Made by a program: the position numbers and the translations under genes. This document shows positions 1-5,012 of a DNA stretch of 5,055 nt, in pieces. Below the pieces are notes generated by a model. That model saw only the letters and a program-made list of their open reading frames with translations, was not told the origin of the DNA and searched no databases. How positions within the stretch are numbered: position 1 is the first letter of the stretch; each line of letters begins with the position of its first letter. The DNA lies in NCBI GenBank assembly GCA_003170935.1, contig PMYA01000098.1, positions 1-5,055 of the forward strand, given 5' to 3'. The DNA comes from Methanobacteriota archaeon. GTDB taxonomy: Archaea > Halobacteriota > Bog-38 > Methanoflorentales > Methanoflorentaceae.

Positions 1-204
1 GCTTTATTGCTCGATTTGTTAATTACAAACGTGAACCTATGTTAGAAATATTTAGTTATAAAATGCTCGTCGTGCGTGGAGTTACACACTAAGTAGTAAA
101 AGCTCCACCTGCAAATCCTATTAGTGGGCGCTATTAGCGCGAACAGCAGTTTTTACCTACATACAGTTGGATTCCATATAAGCTTGGGATGAGCGCAGCT
201 GAGC
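1..204. other. Non-coding AT-rich flank downstream of aIF1
   Basis: I see no credible gene in this stretch; frames on both strands are broken by frequent stops. It holds a good TATA-like box (TTATAAAAT, 56-64) that could act on either strand, an 8-bp inverted repeat (GTGGAGTT 76-83 with AGCTCCAC 101-108, one G-U pair), a palindrome GCGCTA-T-TAGCGC at 128-140, a T5 run at 150-154, and a possible 7-bp hairpin (179-185 with 201-207) that includes the aIF1 stop codon. Several of these short repeats could occur by chance. No clear T-rich terminator for the leftward aIF1 transcript is visible. Confidence 0.5.
56..154 (+). other. Possible small RNA unit: TATA box, hairpin, T-run
   Basis: Read rightward, the TATA-like box at 56-64 would place a start near 82-90. 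A compact palindrome (GCGC stem, TATTA loop, within 128-140) and a T5 run (150-154) follow. This spacing would suit a short transcript of about 65-70 nt. I recognise no known RNA family: no tRNA fold and no convincing C/D or H/ACA boxes. The TATA box could instead drive a gene running left off the window edge, so the unit is only a hypothesis. Confidence 0.15.
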
Positions 205-513
205 TTAAGCTTTGATCTGCGCAGCAGAAAATCCTCTACCTGCAAGGATCTCTTTTACCCTATCTCTGTGATTCCCCTGCAATTCAATGAGGCCGTCTTT
301 CACAGTCCCTCCGCATGCAAGTCTTGCTTTGAGGTAGCTCGTAAGATCTCCGAGATCAATTTCATGAGGATCAATTCCCTCGATGACGGTGACCTCCTTT
401 CCGTAGCGCCTTCTGTTCACTTTGACTGTTATTCGTTGTTGTTCCTTCGCTACTTCTTCACAGATGCACAACTCGCTAGGGAGTCCGCAAACGGTACACA
501 TTCCAGAGCTCAT
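205..513 (-). CDS. sui1: Archaeal translation initiation factor 1 (aIF1, SUI1 family)
   Basis: This 102-residue protein is the archaeal homologue of eIF1. In the family, the factor binds the small ribosomal subunit near the P site and keeps start-codon selection accurate. Residues 6-18 carry four cysteines (C6, C9, C16, C18, pattern CxxC-x6-CxC), a small putative zinc knuckle common in archaeal members. The SUI1 fold spans about residues 25-95, with the basic stretch [16 protein letters not shown] (33-48) and the hallmark [22 protein letters not shown] (66-86). Length is normal for the family. The start at 513 is the first in-frame start codon after GGAGGT (531-526). The gap of 12 nt is long, but no closer in-frame start exists and Met5 would be further away. 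A strong TATA box lies upstream. It is transcribed divergently from the flavoprotein gene. Identification is secure. Confidence 0.96.
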   Translation of the reverse strand: MSSGMCTVCGLPSELCICEEVAKEQQRITVKVNRRRYGKEVTVIEGIDPHEIDLGDLTSYLKARLACGGTVKDGLIELQGNHRDRVKEILAGRGFSAAQIKA

Positions 514-525
514 GCCTTTTTGGAA

Positions 526-531
526 ACCTCC
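526..531 (-). promoter_or_regulatory. Ribosome binding site of aIF1
   Basis: GGAGGT on the minus strand matches the anti-Shine-Dalgarno end of archaeal 16S rRNA. It sits 12 nt before the ATG at 513, longer than the usual 5-9 nt. Confidence 0.6.
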
Positions 532-562
532 GATTTCTCGGTTGTAGGTGCTTATGGCGCCA

Positions 563-574
563 GATTATATAAAC
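563..574 (-). promoter_or_regulatory. TATA box of aIF1, possibly bidirectional
   Basis: On the minus strand the sequence reads GTTTATATAATC, a near-ideal archaeal TATA box. A start about 26 nt downstream (near 543) would give a leader of about 30 nt that contains the ribosome binding site. The core TTATATAA is symmetric, so it could also fire rightward into 590-600 and on through the hairpins at 659-712. Initiation in archaea is directed partly by the BRE upstream of TATA, and neither side has a perfect BRE. Confidence 0.7.
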
Positions 575-580
575 ATTAGA

Positions 581-646
581 GTTCTGTTAGGGCCTTTTTC
601 GGCTTCCTGCCACCCAAACTACGCGAATTGAGCCGCGTCACAGAAC
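581..646 (+). repeat. Long-range inverted repeat enclosing smaller stems
   Basis: GTTCTGT (581-587) is complementary to ACAGAAC (640-646). Inside are competing small stems: CGGCTT (600-605) with GAGCCG (630-635, one wobble), GGC (601-603) with GCC (609-611), and ACGCG (621-625) with CGCGT (634-638). Together they could form a branched RNA domain, but 7-bp arms at this spacing are expected several times by chance in 5 kb, so support is weak. No protein is encoded here. Confidence 0.3.
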
Positions 647-658
647 ACAGCAAAACAA

Positions 659-693
659 AGAGCGCCCTTAAGGAGTAATCCTTAACGCGCTCT
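659..693 (+). repeat. Strong hairpin with GUAA (GNRA) tetraloop
   Basis: AGAGCGC (659-665) pairs with GCGCTCT (687-693), and TTAAGGA (668-674) pairs with TCCTTAA (679-685). The stems are separated by a 2-versus-1 internal loop (CC 666-667 against C 686) and closed by the tetraloop GTAA (675-678). That makes 14 Watson-Crick pairs in 35 nt, far beyond chance. GNRA loops are typical of functional RNA, so it may act as RNA; the palindrome could also be a protein-binding site. No T-run follows, so it does not look like an intrinsic terminator. It lies about 95 bp before the flavoprotein start. Confidence 0.65.
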
Positions 694-712
694 GCGGGAT
701 TAACTCGCAGAG
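690..712 (+). repeat. Second hairpin overlapping the first
   Basis: CTCTGCG (690-696) is complementary to CGCAGAG (706-712), with a 9-nt loop. Its 5' arm reuses CTCT (690-693), which is also needed to close the hairpin at 659-693, so the complete forms of the two stems exclude each other. This resembles the alternative folds of attenuators, but it requires a transcript that reads across the region, which is unproven. Confidence 0.4.
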
Positions 713-731
713 ACCGTTGAACTTGGGGGGT

Positions 732-741
732 AGCATATGCT
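732..741. promoter_or_regulatory. 10-bp palindrome beside the flavoprotein promoter
   Basis: AGCATATGCT is a perfect palindrome. With one T-T mismatch it extends to GG (729-730) and CC (743-744). It lies just upstream of the proposed BRE/TATA of the gene at 789, a suitable place for an operator. Perfect 10-bp palindromes occur about five times by chance in 5 kb, so location is the main argument. Confidence 0.3.
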
Positions 742-746
742 TCCAC

Positions 747-762
747 TTACAAATACTTTATT
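747..762 (+). promoter_or_regulatory. Probable BRE/TATA for the leaderless flavoprotein gene
   Basis: TTACAAATACTTTATT contains an A-rich BRE-like stretch (750-753) followed by TACTTTATT (754-762). Its centre is about 30 bp from the ATG at 789, so transcription would begin at or a few bases before the start codon. That agrees with the lack of any Shine-Dalgarno motif between 763 and 788. Confidence 0.5.
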
Positions 763-788
763 CGCGTATAGCGCGTTAAATACCTATC

Positions 789-1211
789 ATGCACGAATTG
801 CCCCAAGACAAAGCTCTTGAGTTTATCAAAACGAAAAAATACGGAAACCTCGCATTGTGTGGCAGAAACCAGCCTTACTGCATTCCAATCGCTTATACAC
901 ACACCGACGCCGCGCTGCTCTTATATCAGAGCTCGCGTGGGCGGGCCCTGGAATATCTTGAAGAGAACCAACGGGCTTGCTTCGAGATTCACGATATTAA
1001 AGGCTTCAGAGACTGGAAATCGGTTATTATTGAAGGCTGGATCAGCCGAGTTACCGATCCTGCCGAACTGAGGGACGCTATTCGGAGGATTGAAGAGAAC
1101 ATCAATCTAATAGAGGGATCATATGAGGACGCTGCACAAGCAATAACAAGCGGAAAGGCAGGCGGCGTTTATAAGATCCTTATAGAAAGACTCAGTGCGG
1201 TCCAATCCTGA
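789..1211 (+). CDS. FMN-binding split-barrel protein (PNPOx-like, NimA/COG3467 type)
   Basis: A 140-residue soluble protein, normal length for single-domain pyridoxamine-5'-phosphate-oxidase-like proteins. These generally dimerise and bind FMN or a related cofactor between subunits; the substrate is unknown. Family-like features are the first strand pair GNLALCGRNQPYCIPIAYT (19-37), the segment YQSSRGRALEYLEENQRACFEI (46-67), where Ser/Arg residues usually contact the flavin phosphate, and the strand KSVIIEGWISRV (77-88). The C-terminal helix (90-110) is charged and a short tail ends VYKILIERLSAV. No signal peptide or membrane segment is visible. The ATG at 789 is the first start after an in-frame stop (777-779) and has no ribosome binding site, which suggests leaderless translation. 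The gene ends in two consecutive TGA stops (1209-1214). It lies 120 bp upstream of the oxidoreductase genes, which probably have their own start site. True PNPOx activity is not implied. Confidence 0.85.
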   Translation: MHELPQDKALEFIKTKKYGNLALCGRNQPYCIPIAYTHTDAALLLYQSSRGRALEYLEENQRACFEIHDIKGFRDWKSVIIEGWISRVTDPAELRDAIRRIEENINLIEGSYEDAAQAITSGKAGGVYKILIERLSAVQS

Positions 1212-1321
1212 TGAAAACCGCCGCTGCTTGCAGCAATTAGCTCTTGCATTTCGCACCGCGTGTTTGTTTCGGGATAGTTTTACGCGTCACGTCGGCCGAT
1301 ACTGAAAGCTGCCAGAGTAGC

Positions 1322-1327
1322 AGGAGG
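1322..1327 (+). promoter_or_regulatory. Ribosome binding site of the alpha/gamma gene
   Basis: AGGAGG lies 4 nt before the ATG at 1332 and fixes this start. The preceding spacer (1212-1321) holds only a weak TATA-like stretch (GATAGTTTTA, 1273-1282) and an 8-bp palindrome TCGGCCGA (1292-1299). I see no clear terminator after the flavoprotein, so partial read-through is possible. Confidence 0.8.
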
Positions 1328-1331
1328 AACA

Positions 1332-3056
1332 ATGAATAATAGTCGACTCAACTGGAAAATTGGGGGCGAAGCCGGATACGGCATATTGACCGTTGGTGAG
1401 ATCTTCTCAAAGGCATTCGTTAAAGGCGGCTACCACGTTGTTGCGCATCCAGAGTACCCTTCGCTGATCCGCGGGGGGCACAACACGTTTCAACTTAGGA
1501 TCGATGCACAACGCGTGAGGGCTCCGATCTTACCTGTAGACGTCCTTGTCGCACTAAACGCTGAGACGATTGTAATGGATTTGAACGATGTAGTCCCTGG
1601 AGGCGTGCTCCTCTACGATGCGAAGAGCTTCAACGTTGCACCACAGCGAGGGGATATTGCCTTGTGCGATGTACCCCTAACAAAACTGGTAACCGACTTG
1701 CACCTGCCCAAAGTGGCCGCAAACGTGGCCGCAATGGGGGCCTCTGTTGCCCTGATCGGATATGAGCTTAGGCTCCTAAATGCCGCAATTCAAGATGTAT
1801 TTGGCGACAAAGGCGAGAAAATCGTCGAGCAAAACGTAATCGCGGCAAAAGCAGGACATGATTACGTGACGCGCTCGTACCCAGAACCTTACAAAGGCGG
1901 ACTAAGACCTCTAAAAGGCCCAAACAGGATGACTTTGACCGGAAACGACGCGATATGCATGGGTGCGTTCAAAGCCGGGATGAAGTTTATTGCTATTTAT
2001 CCAATGACGCCGACGCATAACGTTATGACGTATATCGCCGCTCATGCTCGGGAGTACGGCGTTGCGATGGTTCAGCCTGAGGACGAAATCGCCGGAATCA
2101 ACATGGCGATCGGGGCGAGTTTCGCCGGCGCTCGATCAATGGTGGCAACTTCCGGTGGAGGCTTTTCGTTAATGGTCGAGGGTCTCGGACTTGCGGGAGC
2201 GACGGAGAACCCGCTCGTAGTCGTTGACGGCCAACGCCCCGGCCCTTCAACTGGGCTCGCCACCCGAACGGCCCAAGGAGACTTACGGTTCTGCCTTCAT
2301 GCATCTCAAGGGGACTTCTTTCGCGTAGTTATAGCGCCGGGCGACCCGAAAGAATGCTTCTTCGAAACGTTCAGGGCGTTCAATCTCGCTGATGCACTCC
2401 AAACGCCGGTGCTCATCCTTACTGACAAACATCTGGGAACCTCGTTTTTTACATCGGAACCCTTCGAGACGGACGGACTCAACGTCGATCGCGGCTTGCT
2501 GCTCACGGAGGGAGCGGTACCTGCTGACTATAGCCGATACGAAGCGACATCTTCAGGGGTGTCAGCGCGGACGGTCCCAGGAGTTGAGGGCGGCATGTTT
2601 AACTCAAACAGCGACGAACACGACGAGCGTGGCTATTTTTCCGAAGATGCCCCAGTAGTCGCAAAGTTAGTCGACAAGCGCTGTAGGAAATTCTTCACGG
2701 CGGCAACACTGCTCGACGGAATCAAGTACCACGGCAACGACTCGTCAGGCACCGTGCTGGTTGGCTGGGGTTCGACGAAAGGTGCGATTCTCGACGCGAT
2801 GGATTACCTTCGAGCCAACGACGACGTTGAACTCGGGTTCCTGCAGGTGCTCTTTATGAGCCCCTTCCCCTCGCAACTCGTCAAAGAGCACCTTGAGGGG
2901 AGGCAAGTCATTCTGATCGAAAACAACCGGGGCGCACAGCTCGGCAGTCTCATTAAAGAACACGCTCAGATCAGGCCTGATCATACCATTTTGAGGTACG
3001 ATGGCAGAGCTTTCAACGCGGATGAGCTCTATCAGAAAATCAAGGAGGTGCTTTGA
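1332..3056 (+). CDS. korA: 2-oxoacid:ferredoxin oxidoreductase, fused gamma-alpha subunit
   Basis: This 574-residue subunit, with the beta subunit next door, oxidises a 2-oxoacid and CoA to acyl-CoA and CO2 while reducing ferredoxin; the reaction is reversible. The gamma domain (about 1-185) opens with GGEAGYG (11-17) and has HPEYPSLIRGGHNTFQLRI (39-57). The alpha domain starts near 195 (GPNRMTLTGNDAICMGAFKAG). It carries YPMTP (223-227), a variant of the YPITP motif of Sulfolobus-type enzymes, then QPEDEIAGINMAIGAS (248-263), TSGGG (273-277) and GPSTG (304-308). The C-terminal domain includes VLVGWGSTKG (475-484) and NNRGAQLGSL (531-540). Gamma-alpha fusion is typical of the two-subunit archaeal enzymes; 574 residues is somewhat shorter than the 600-plus of Sulfolobus. 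No ferredoxin-like cluster domain is present. Substrate (pyruvate, 2-oxoglutarate or another) cannot be read from sequence, so the symbol is by family only. Confidence 0.92.
   Translation: MNNSRLNWKIGGEAGYGILTVGEIFSKAFVKGGYHVVAHPEYPSLIRGGHNTFQLRIDAQRVRAPILPVDVLVALNAETIVMDLNDVVPGGVLLYDAKSFNVAPQRGDIALCDVPLTKLVTDLHLPKVAANVAAMGASVALIGYELRLLNAAIQDVFGDKGEKIVEQNVIAAKAGHDYVTRSYPEPYKGGLRPLKGPNRMTLTGNDAICMGAFKAGMKFIAIYPMTPTHNVMTYIAAHAREYGVAMVQPEDEIAGINMAIGASFAGARSMVATSGGGFSLMVEGLGLAGATENPLVVVDGQRPGPSTGLATRTAQGDLRFCLHASQGDFFRVVIAPGDPKECFFETFRAFNLADALQTPVLILTDKHLGTSFFTSEPFETDGLNVDRGLLLTEGAVPADYSRYEATSSGVSARTVPGVEGGMFNSNSDEHDERGYFSEDAPVVAKLVDKRCRKFFTAATLLDGIKYHGNDSSGTVLVGWGSTKGAILDAMDYLRANDDVELGFLQVLFMSPFPSQLVKEHLEGRQVILIENNRGAQLGSLIKEHAQIRPDHTILRYDGRAFNADELYQKIKEVL
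3042..3050 (+). promoter_or_regulatory. Ribosome binding site of the beta gene inside the alpha gene
   Basis: AAGGAGGTG lies within the last codons of the alpha gene and 7 nt before the ATG at 3058. It decides the beta start in favour of 3058 over an in-frame ATG at 3001, which would overlap alpha by 56 bp and add 19 residues unlike the family. Confidence 0.9.
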
Positions 3057-3057
3057 A

Positions 3058-3918
3058 ATGGGGGACATACATCGCTACGACGTGCCCGGAACGTGGCCTA
3101 CGTGGTGTCTAGGGTGCGGGAACTTCGGTATTTGGAACGCAATGAAAAATGCTTATGCAAATATGGACCTTTCGCCGCACAAGACGGCGATCGTATGCGG
3201 CATCGGGTGCTCGGGAAACCTCAGCTACTGGATCAACACATACGTACTTCATAGTCTACACGGGAGGTCTATTCCCGTTGCACAGGGAGTTAAACTTGCT
3301 AACAGCGATTTGACGGTCATCGTACATGCCGGAGACGGCGACACATACGGAGAGGGGTTAGGGCACCTTTTGCACGCTGCTCGGCGAAATGTAGATATCA
3401 CGGTATTCGTGCACGACAACCAGATCTATGGCCTTACGACCGGCCAGCCGTCGCCAACGACCTTCAAGGGCACCAAGTGGAAGGTCGCCCCGGAAGGCGT
3501 CTTCGCGTCGCCGGTCACCCCCTTGCCCCTTGCGCTTATAGCAGGCGCGACCTTTGTCGGACGCGGCTTTAGCGGCGAGAACAAGCACCTCATCGCACTA
3601 ATGGAAAAAGCGATCCGGCACAAAGGATTCTCGCTAGTTGACATTGGCCAACCGTGCGTCACGTTTAATTACGTCAACACGTGGAAGTGGTGGAATGACC
3701 ACGTTTACAAGCTTGACGAAACGAAGTATGATCGCTTCGATTACGAGCTCGCCCTAAAGAAGGCGCAGGAAGCGGGAGATAAGATCCCTATCGGGGTGCT
3801 ATACGAGGCAGAAGCACCGACATTCGATGATGCGTACCGTTCATTAAACGCCGAAGCCCTGGCTTACGCTCCGATAAACGATATCGACGTCAAAAAGCTT
3901 ATGGCACGGCACCTTTAG
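3058..3918 (+). CDS. korB: 2-oxoacid:ferredoxin oxidoreductase, beta subunit
   Basis: This 286-residue subunit binds thiamine diphosphate and one [4Fe-4S] cluster and carries out decarboxylation and electron transfer with the gamma-alpha chain. The cluster ligands are visible: C17 and C20 in WCLGCGNFG, C51 in GIGCSG and C200 in GQPCVTFN. The thiamine diphosphate/Mg site is GDGD (92-95) through DNQIYGLTTGQ (120-130), with N121 the probable metal ligand. Other family signatures are LHGRSIPVAQGVKLAN (67-82) and GHLLHAARRN (102-111). Length is close to archaeal relatives (about 285-305). The gene starts one base after the alpha stop, so the two are almost certainly co-transcribed and translationally coupled. 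Its last 20 bp overlap the 3' end of the opposing methyltransferase gene. Substrate is undetermined. Confidence 0.94.
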   Translation: MGDIHRYDVPGTWPTWCLGCGNFGIWNAMKNAYANMDLSPHKTAIVCGIGCSGNLSYWINTYVLHSLHGRSIPVAQGVKLANSDLTVIVHAGDGDTYGEGLGHLLHAARRNVDITVFVHDNQIYGLTTGQPSPTTFKGTKWKVAPEGVFASPVTPLPLALIAGATFVGRGFSGENKHLIALMEKAIRHKGFSLVDIGQPCVTFNYVNTWKWWNDHVYKLDETKYDRFDYELALKKAQEAGDKIPIGVLYEAEAPTFDDAYRSLNAEALAYAPINDIDVKKLMARHL

Positions 3919-4759
3919 GGCGCGGCTTGACACGAGCTGCCGGCTTGCGAAAGATCATGACGTACTCGTGCTTGAAGAGGTAAAAGCCACCCACGAGCGC
4001 ACGATACCTCCACAGGTTGTTATTCTTGCCCTTGCCCCGCTCGTTGTTAAGGATTTCCTTGACGTTGATCGCTTTAAGAACAAAGCCGGCGTTGATGCAG
4101 CGCTGCATGCACATAAACCCGAGCGGAACGAGCCGTGAATTAACGTACTCGTCGCCGATCACGAGCGCCATAAAGCCAGCGGGTTTCAGCATTTCATACG
4201 CGTGTTGCGCTACTAGACCGATCTTGTCCAGAAATGCCACTTCGGATGAGACGCTTGAAAGATCGCCGTCGCACTCGCTAAACTTGATGATGTCATGATA
4301 GGGCGGATGGAGGATGACGCAATCGGCTATTTCGGTGCCCCATTCTTTAAGTGTGGCGTTTACGCGCTTCGCTGTCGCTGCCAGCGTTGAGTCCCCTACA
4401 AGCACGGCGACCGAAACATCGTACGGGTTTCCTGCGCTGTTTATGCGCTCCAGCGAACGTTCAGCCACCACAGGGTCGATCTCAACGCCGAGTCCACTGC
4501 GGCCGAGACGCTTACACTCGATGAGCGTGGTGCCCATGCCGCTAAAGAGGTCGACGACTACGTCGCCACGCTTTGTGAACCGTATCAAGACCTGGCGCGG
4601 GATCTGGGGGATGAAATTGCCCCAATAGTCTCCAACGTGAGGTCCGGTCTTATCGCGTGGGCCGAGCAGCCACAATGAATCGAGGATGACGTCGTCGTAG
4701 TCCTTCCAGTGGCTCAGATCGATGTCGGAAAACTCGGTTGACTTGTGGTTGCCTTGCAT
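3899..4759 (-). CDS. Solitary DNA (N4-cytosine/N6-adenine) methyltransferase-like protein
   Basis: A 286-residue class I SAM-dependent methyltransferase of the N6_N4_Mtase type, probably modifying exocyclic amines of adenine or cytosine in DNA. Motifs in order are WGNFIPQIPRQVLIRFT (46-62, motif X-like), VVDLFSGMGTTLIEC (68-82, motif I, SAM loop), GVEIDP (91-96, motif II), VGDST (121-125, motif III) and HPPYHD (151-156, motif IV, catalytic). C-terminal residues 205-265 may recognise the target; the tail (271-286) is basic and proline-rich. Putting motif I before IV with the variable part last matches gamma-class order, although motif I resembles beta-class enzymes. His replaces the usual D/S/N of the (D/S/N)PP(Y/F) motif. 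No restriction gene is adjacent. The ATG at 4759 has no strong Shine-Dalgarno; a TATA-like GAGTATAGC (about 4795-4803, minus strand) would give a short leader. An RNA methyltransferase cannot be excluded. Confidence 0.8.
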   Translation of the reverse strand: MQGNHKSTEFSDIDLSHWKDYDDVILDSLWLLGPRDKTGPHVGDYWGNFIPQIPRQVLIRFTKRGDVVVDLFSGMGTTLIECKRLGRSGLGVEIDPVVAERSLERINSAGNPYDVSVAVLVGDSTLAATAKRVNATLKEWGTEIADCVILHPPYHDIIKFSECDGDLSSVSSEVAFLDKIGLVAQHAYEMLKPAGFMALVIGDEYVNSRLVPLGFMCMQRCINAGFVLKAINVKEILNNERGKGKNNNLWRYRALVGGFYLFKHEYVMIFRKPAARVKPRPKGAVP

Positions 4760-4794
4760 GGACGCGTTCCACTTGGCAGATGCTAAGAAAGCAG

Positions 4795-4804
4795 CTATAC
4801 TCGC
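4795..4804 (-). promoter_or_regulatory. Candidate TATA box of the methyltransferase gene
   Basis: The minus strand reads CGAGTATAGC about 40 bp before the ATG at 4759, which predicts a leader of about 14 nt. The match to consensus is only fair. The palindrome at 4832-4856 is a possible alternative. Confidence 0.3.
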
Positions 4805-4831
4805 TTCTGCTTGAATAATTGGGTGAGGTGA

Positions 4832-4856
4832 CCAAACGATAAACTTATCTGTTTGG
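4832..4856. promoter_or_regulatory. 25-bp near-perfect palindrome over the tRNA-Val promoter
   Basis: CCAAAC-GATAA (4832-4842) is the exact inverse of TTATC-GTTTGG (4845-4849 and 4851-4856), with a 2-nt centre (AC) and one extra base (T4850). Eleven paired positions per arm are far beyond chance. The AT-rich middle (ATAAACTTATC) is centred near 4844, about 30 bp before the mature tRNA, where an archaeal TATA box should be. It is therefore likely a promoter element, possibly combined with an operator for a dimeric regulator. It also lies in the spacer shared with the divergent methyltransferase gene. Confidence 0.6.
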
Positions 4857-4874
4857 CTATCGACGTGAAAAATA

Positions 4875-4948
4875 GGGCCTGTGGTCTAGTTGGTTATGAC
4901 GTCGCCTTCACACGGCGGAGATCATGCGTTCGAATCGCATCGGGCCCA
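4875..4948 (+). tRNA. tRNA-Val (anticodon CAC)
   Basis: A full cloverleaf can be drawn. The acceptor is GGGCCTG (4875-4881) with CGGGCCC (4941-4947), including one G-U pair, and discriminator A4948. The D arm is GTCT (4884-4887) with TGAC (4897-4900), three pairs plus a T-T. The anticodon stem is TCGCC (4902-4906) with GGCGG (4914-4918), and loop TTCACAC has anticodon CAC at 4909-4911. The T arm is ATGCG/CGCAT around TTCGAAT (4929-4935). It has no intron and no encoded CCA, as is common in archaea; CCA is added after transcription. It decodes GUG. Confidence 0.95.
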
Positions 4949-4951
4949 TCG

Positions 4952-4960
4952 TTTCTTTTT
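4952..4960 (+). terminator. T-rich terminator after tRNA-Val
   Basis: TTTCTTTTT starts 4 nt after the discriminator base. Archaeal RNA polymerase terminates at such T-runs without needing a hairpin. Confidence 0.65.
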
Positions 4961-4963
4961 GCA

Positions 4964-4988
4964 ATCGGACATGCTAGAGAGGTCCGAT
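4964..4988 (+). repeat. 7-bp inverted repeat after the terminator
   Basis: ATCGGAC (4964-4970) pairs with GTCCGAT (4982-4988) around an 11-nt loop. It could back up tRNA termination or sit in the leader of the next gene. Repeats of this size also arise by chance. Confidence 0.3.
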
Positions 4989-5012
4989 CTGGCTTTCTCT
5001 GATACGAGAATC

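Noticed and set aside
202..211. Palindrome AGCTTAAGCT at the aIF1 stop codon
   Set aside because: Perfect 10-bp palindromes are expected about five times in 5 kb, and this one overlaps coding sequence and stop; no T-run supports termination.
268..579. Rightward open frame opposite aIF1
   Set aside because: It is antisense to a confidently identified gene and its translation shows no recognisable domain.
763..775. CGCGTATAGCGCG as an operator related to the palindrome at 128-140
   Set aside because: The symmetry is imperfect and the resemblance to 128-140 is limited to a short TAGCGCG string.
1209..1305. Box C/D guide RNA (TGATGA at 1209, CTGA near 1302)
   Set aside because: The boxes are too far apart, no C'/D' pair is visible, and TGATGA is explained by two stop codons in a row.
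2392..2658. Overlapping open frame inside the alpha/gamma gene
   Set aside because: It lies wholly inside the conserved oxidoreductase reading frame and its product has no family features.
3001..3057. Earlier in-frame ATG that would extend the beta subunit by 19 residues
   Set aside because: It overlaps the alpha gene by 56 bp, has no ribosome binding site, and the extension does not look like the family N-terminus. AAGGAGGTG supports the ATG at 3058.
4017..4628. Two rightward open frames opposite the methyltransferase
   Set aside because: They are shadows of the methyltransferase gene; their serine/arginine-rich translations show no domain.
4901..4918. Alternative pairing of the tRNA anticodon arm with an 8-nt loop
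   Set aside because: It breaks the 7-nt loop rule; the TCGCC/GGCGG stem gives a normal loop with T33 and anticodon CAC.
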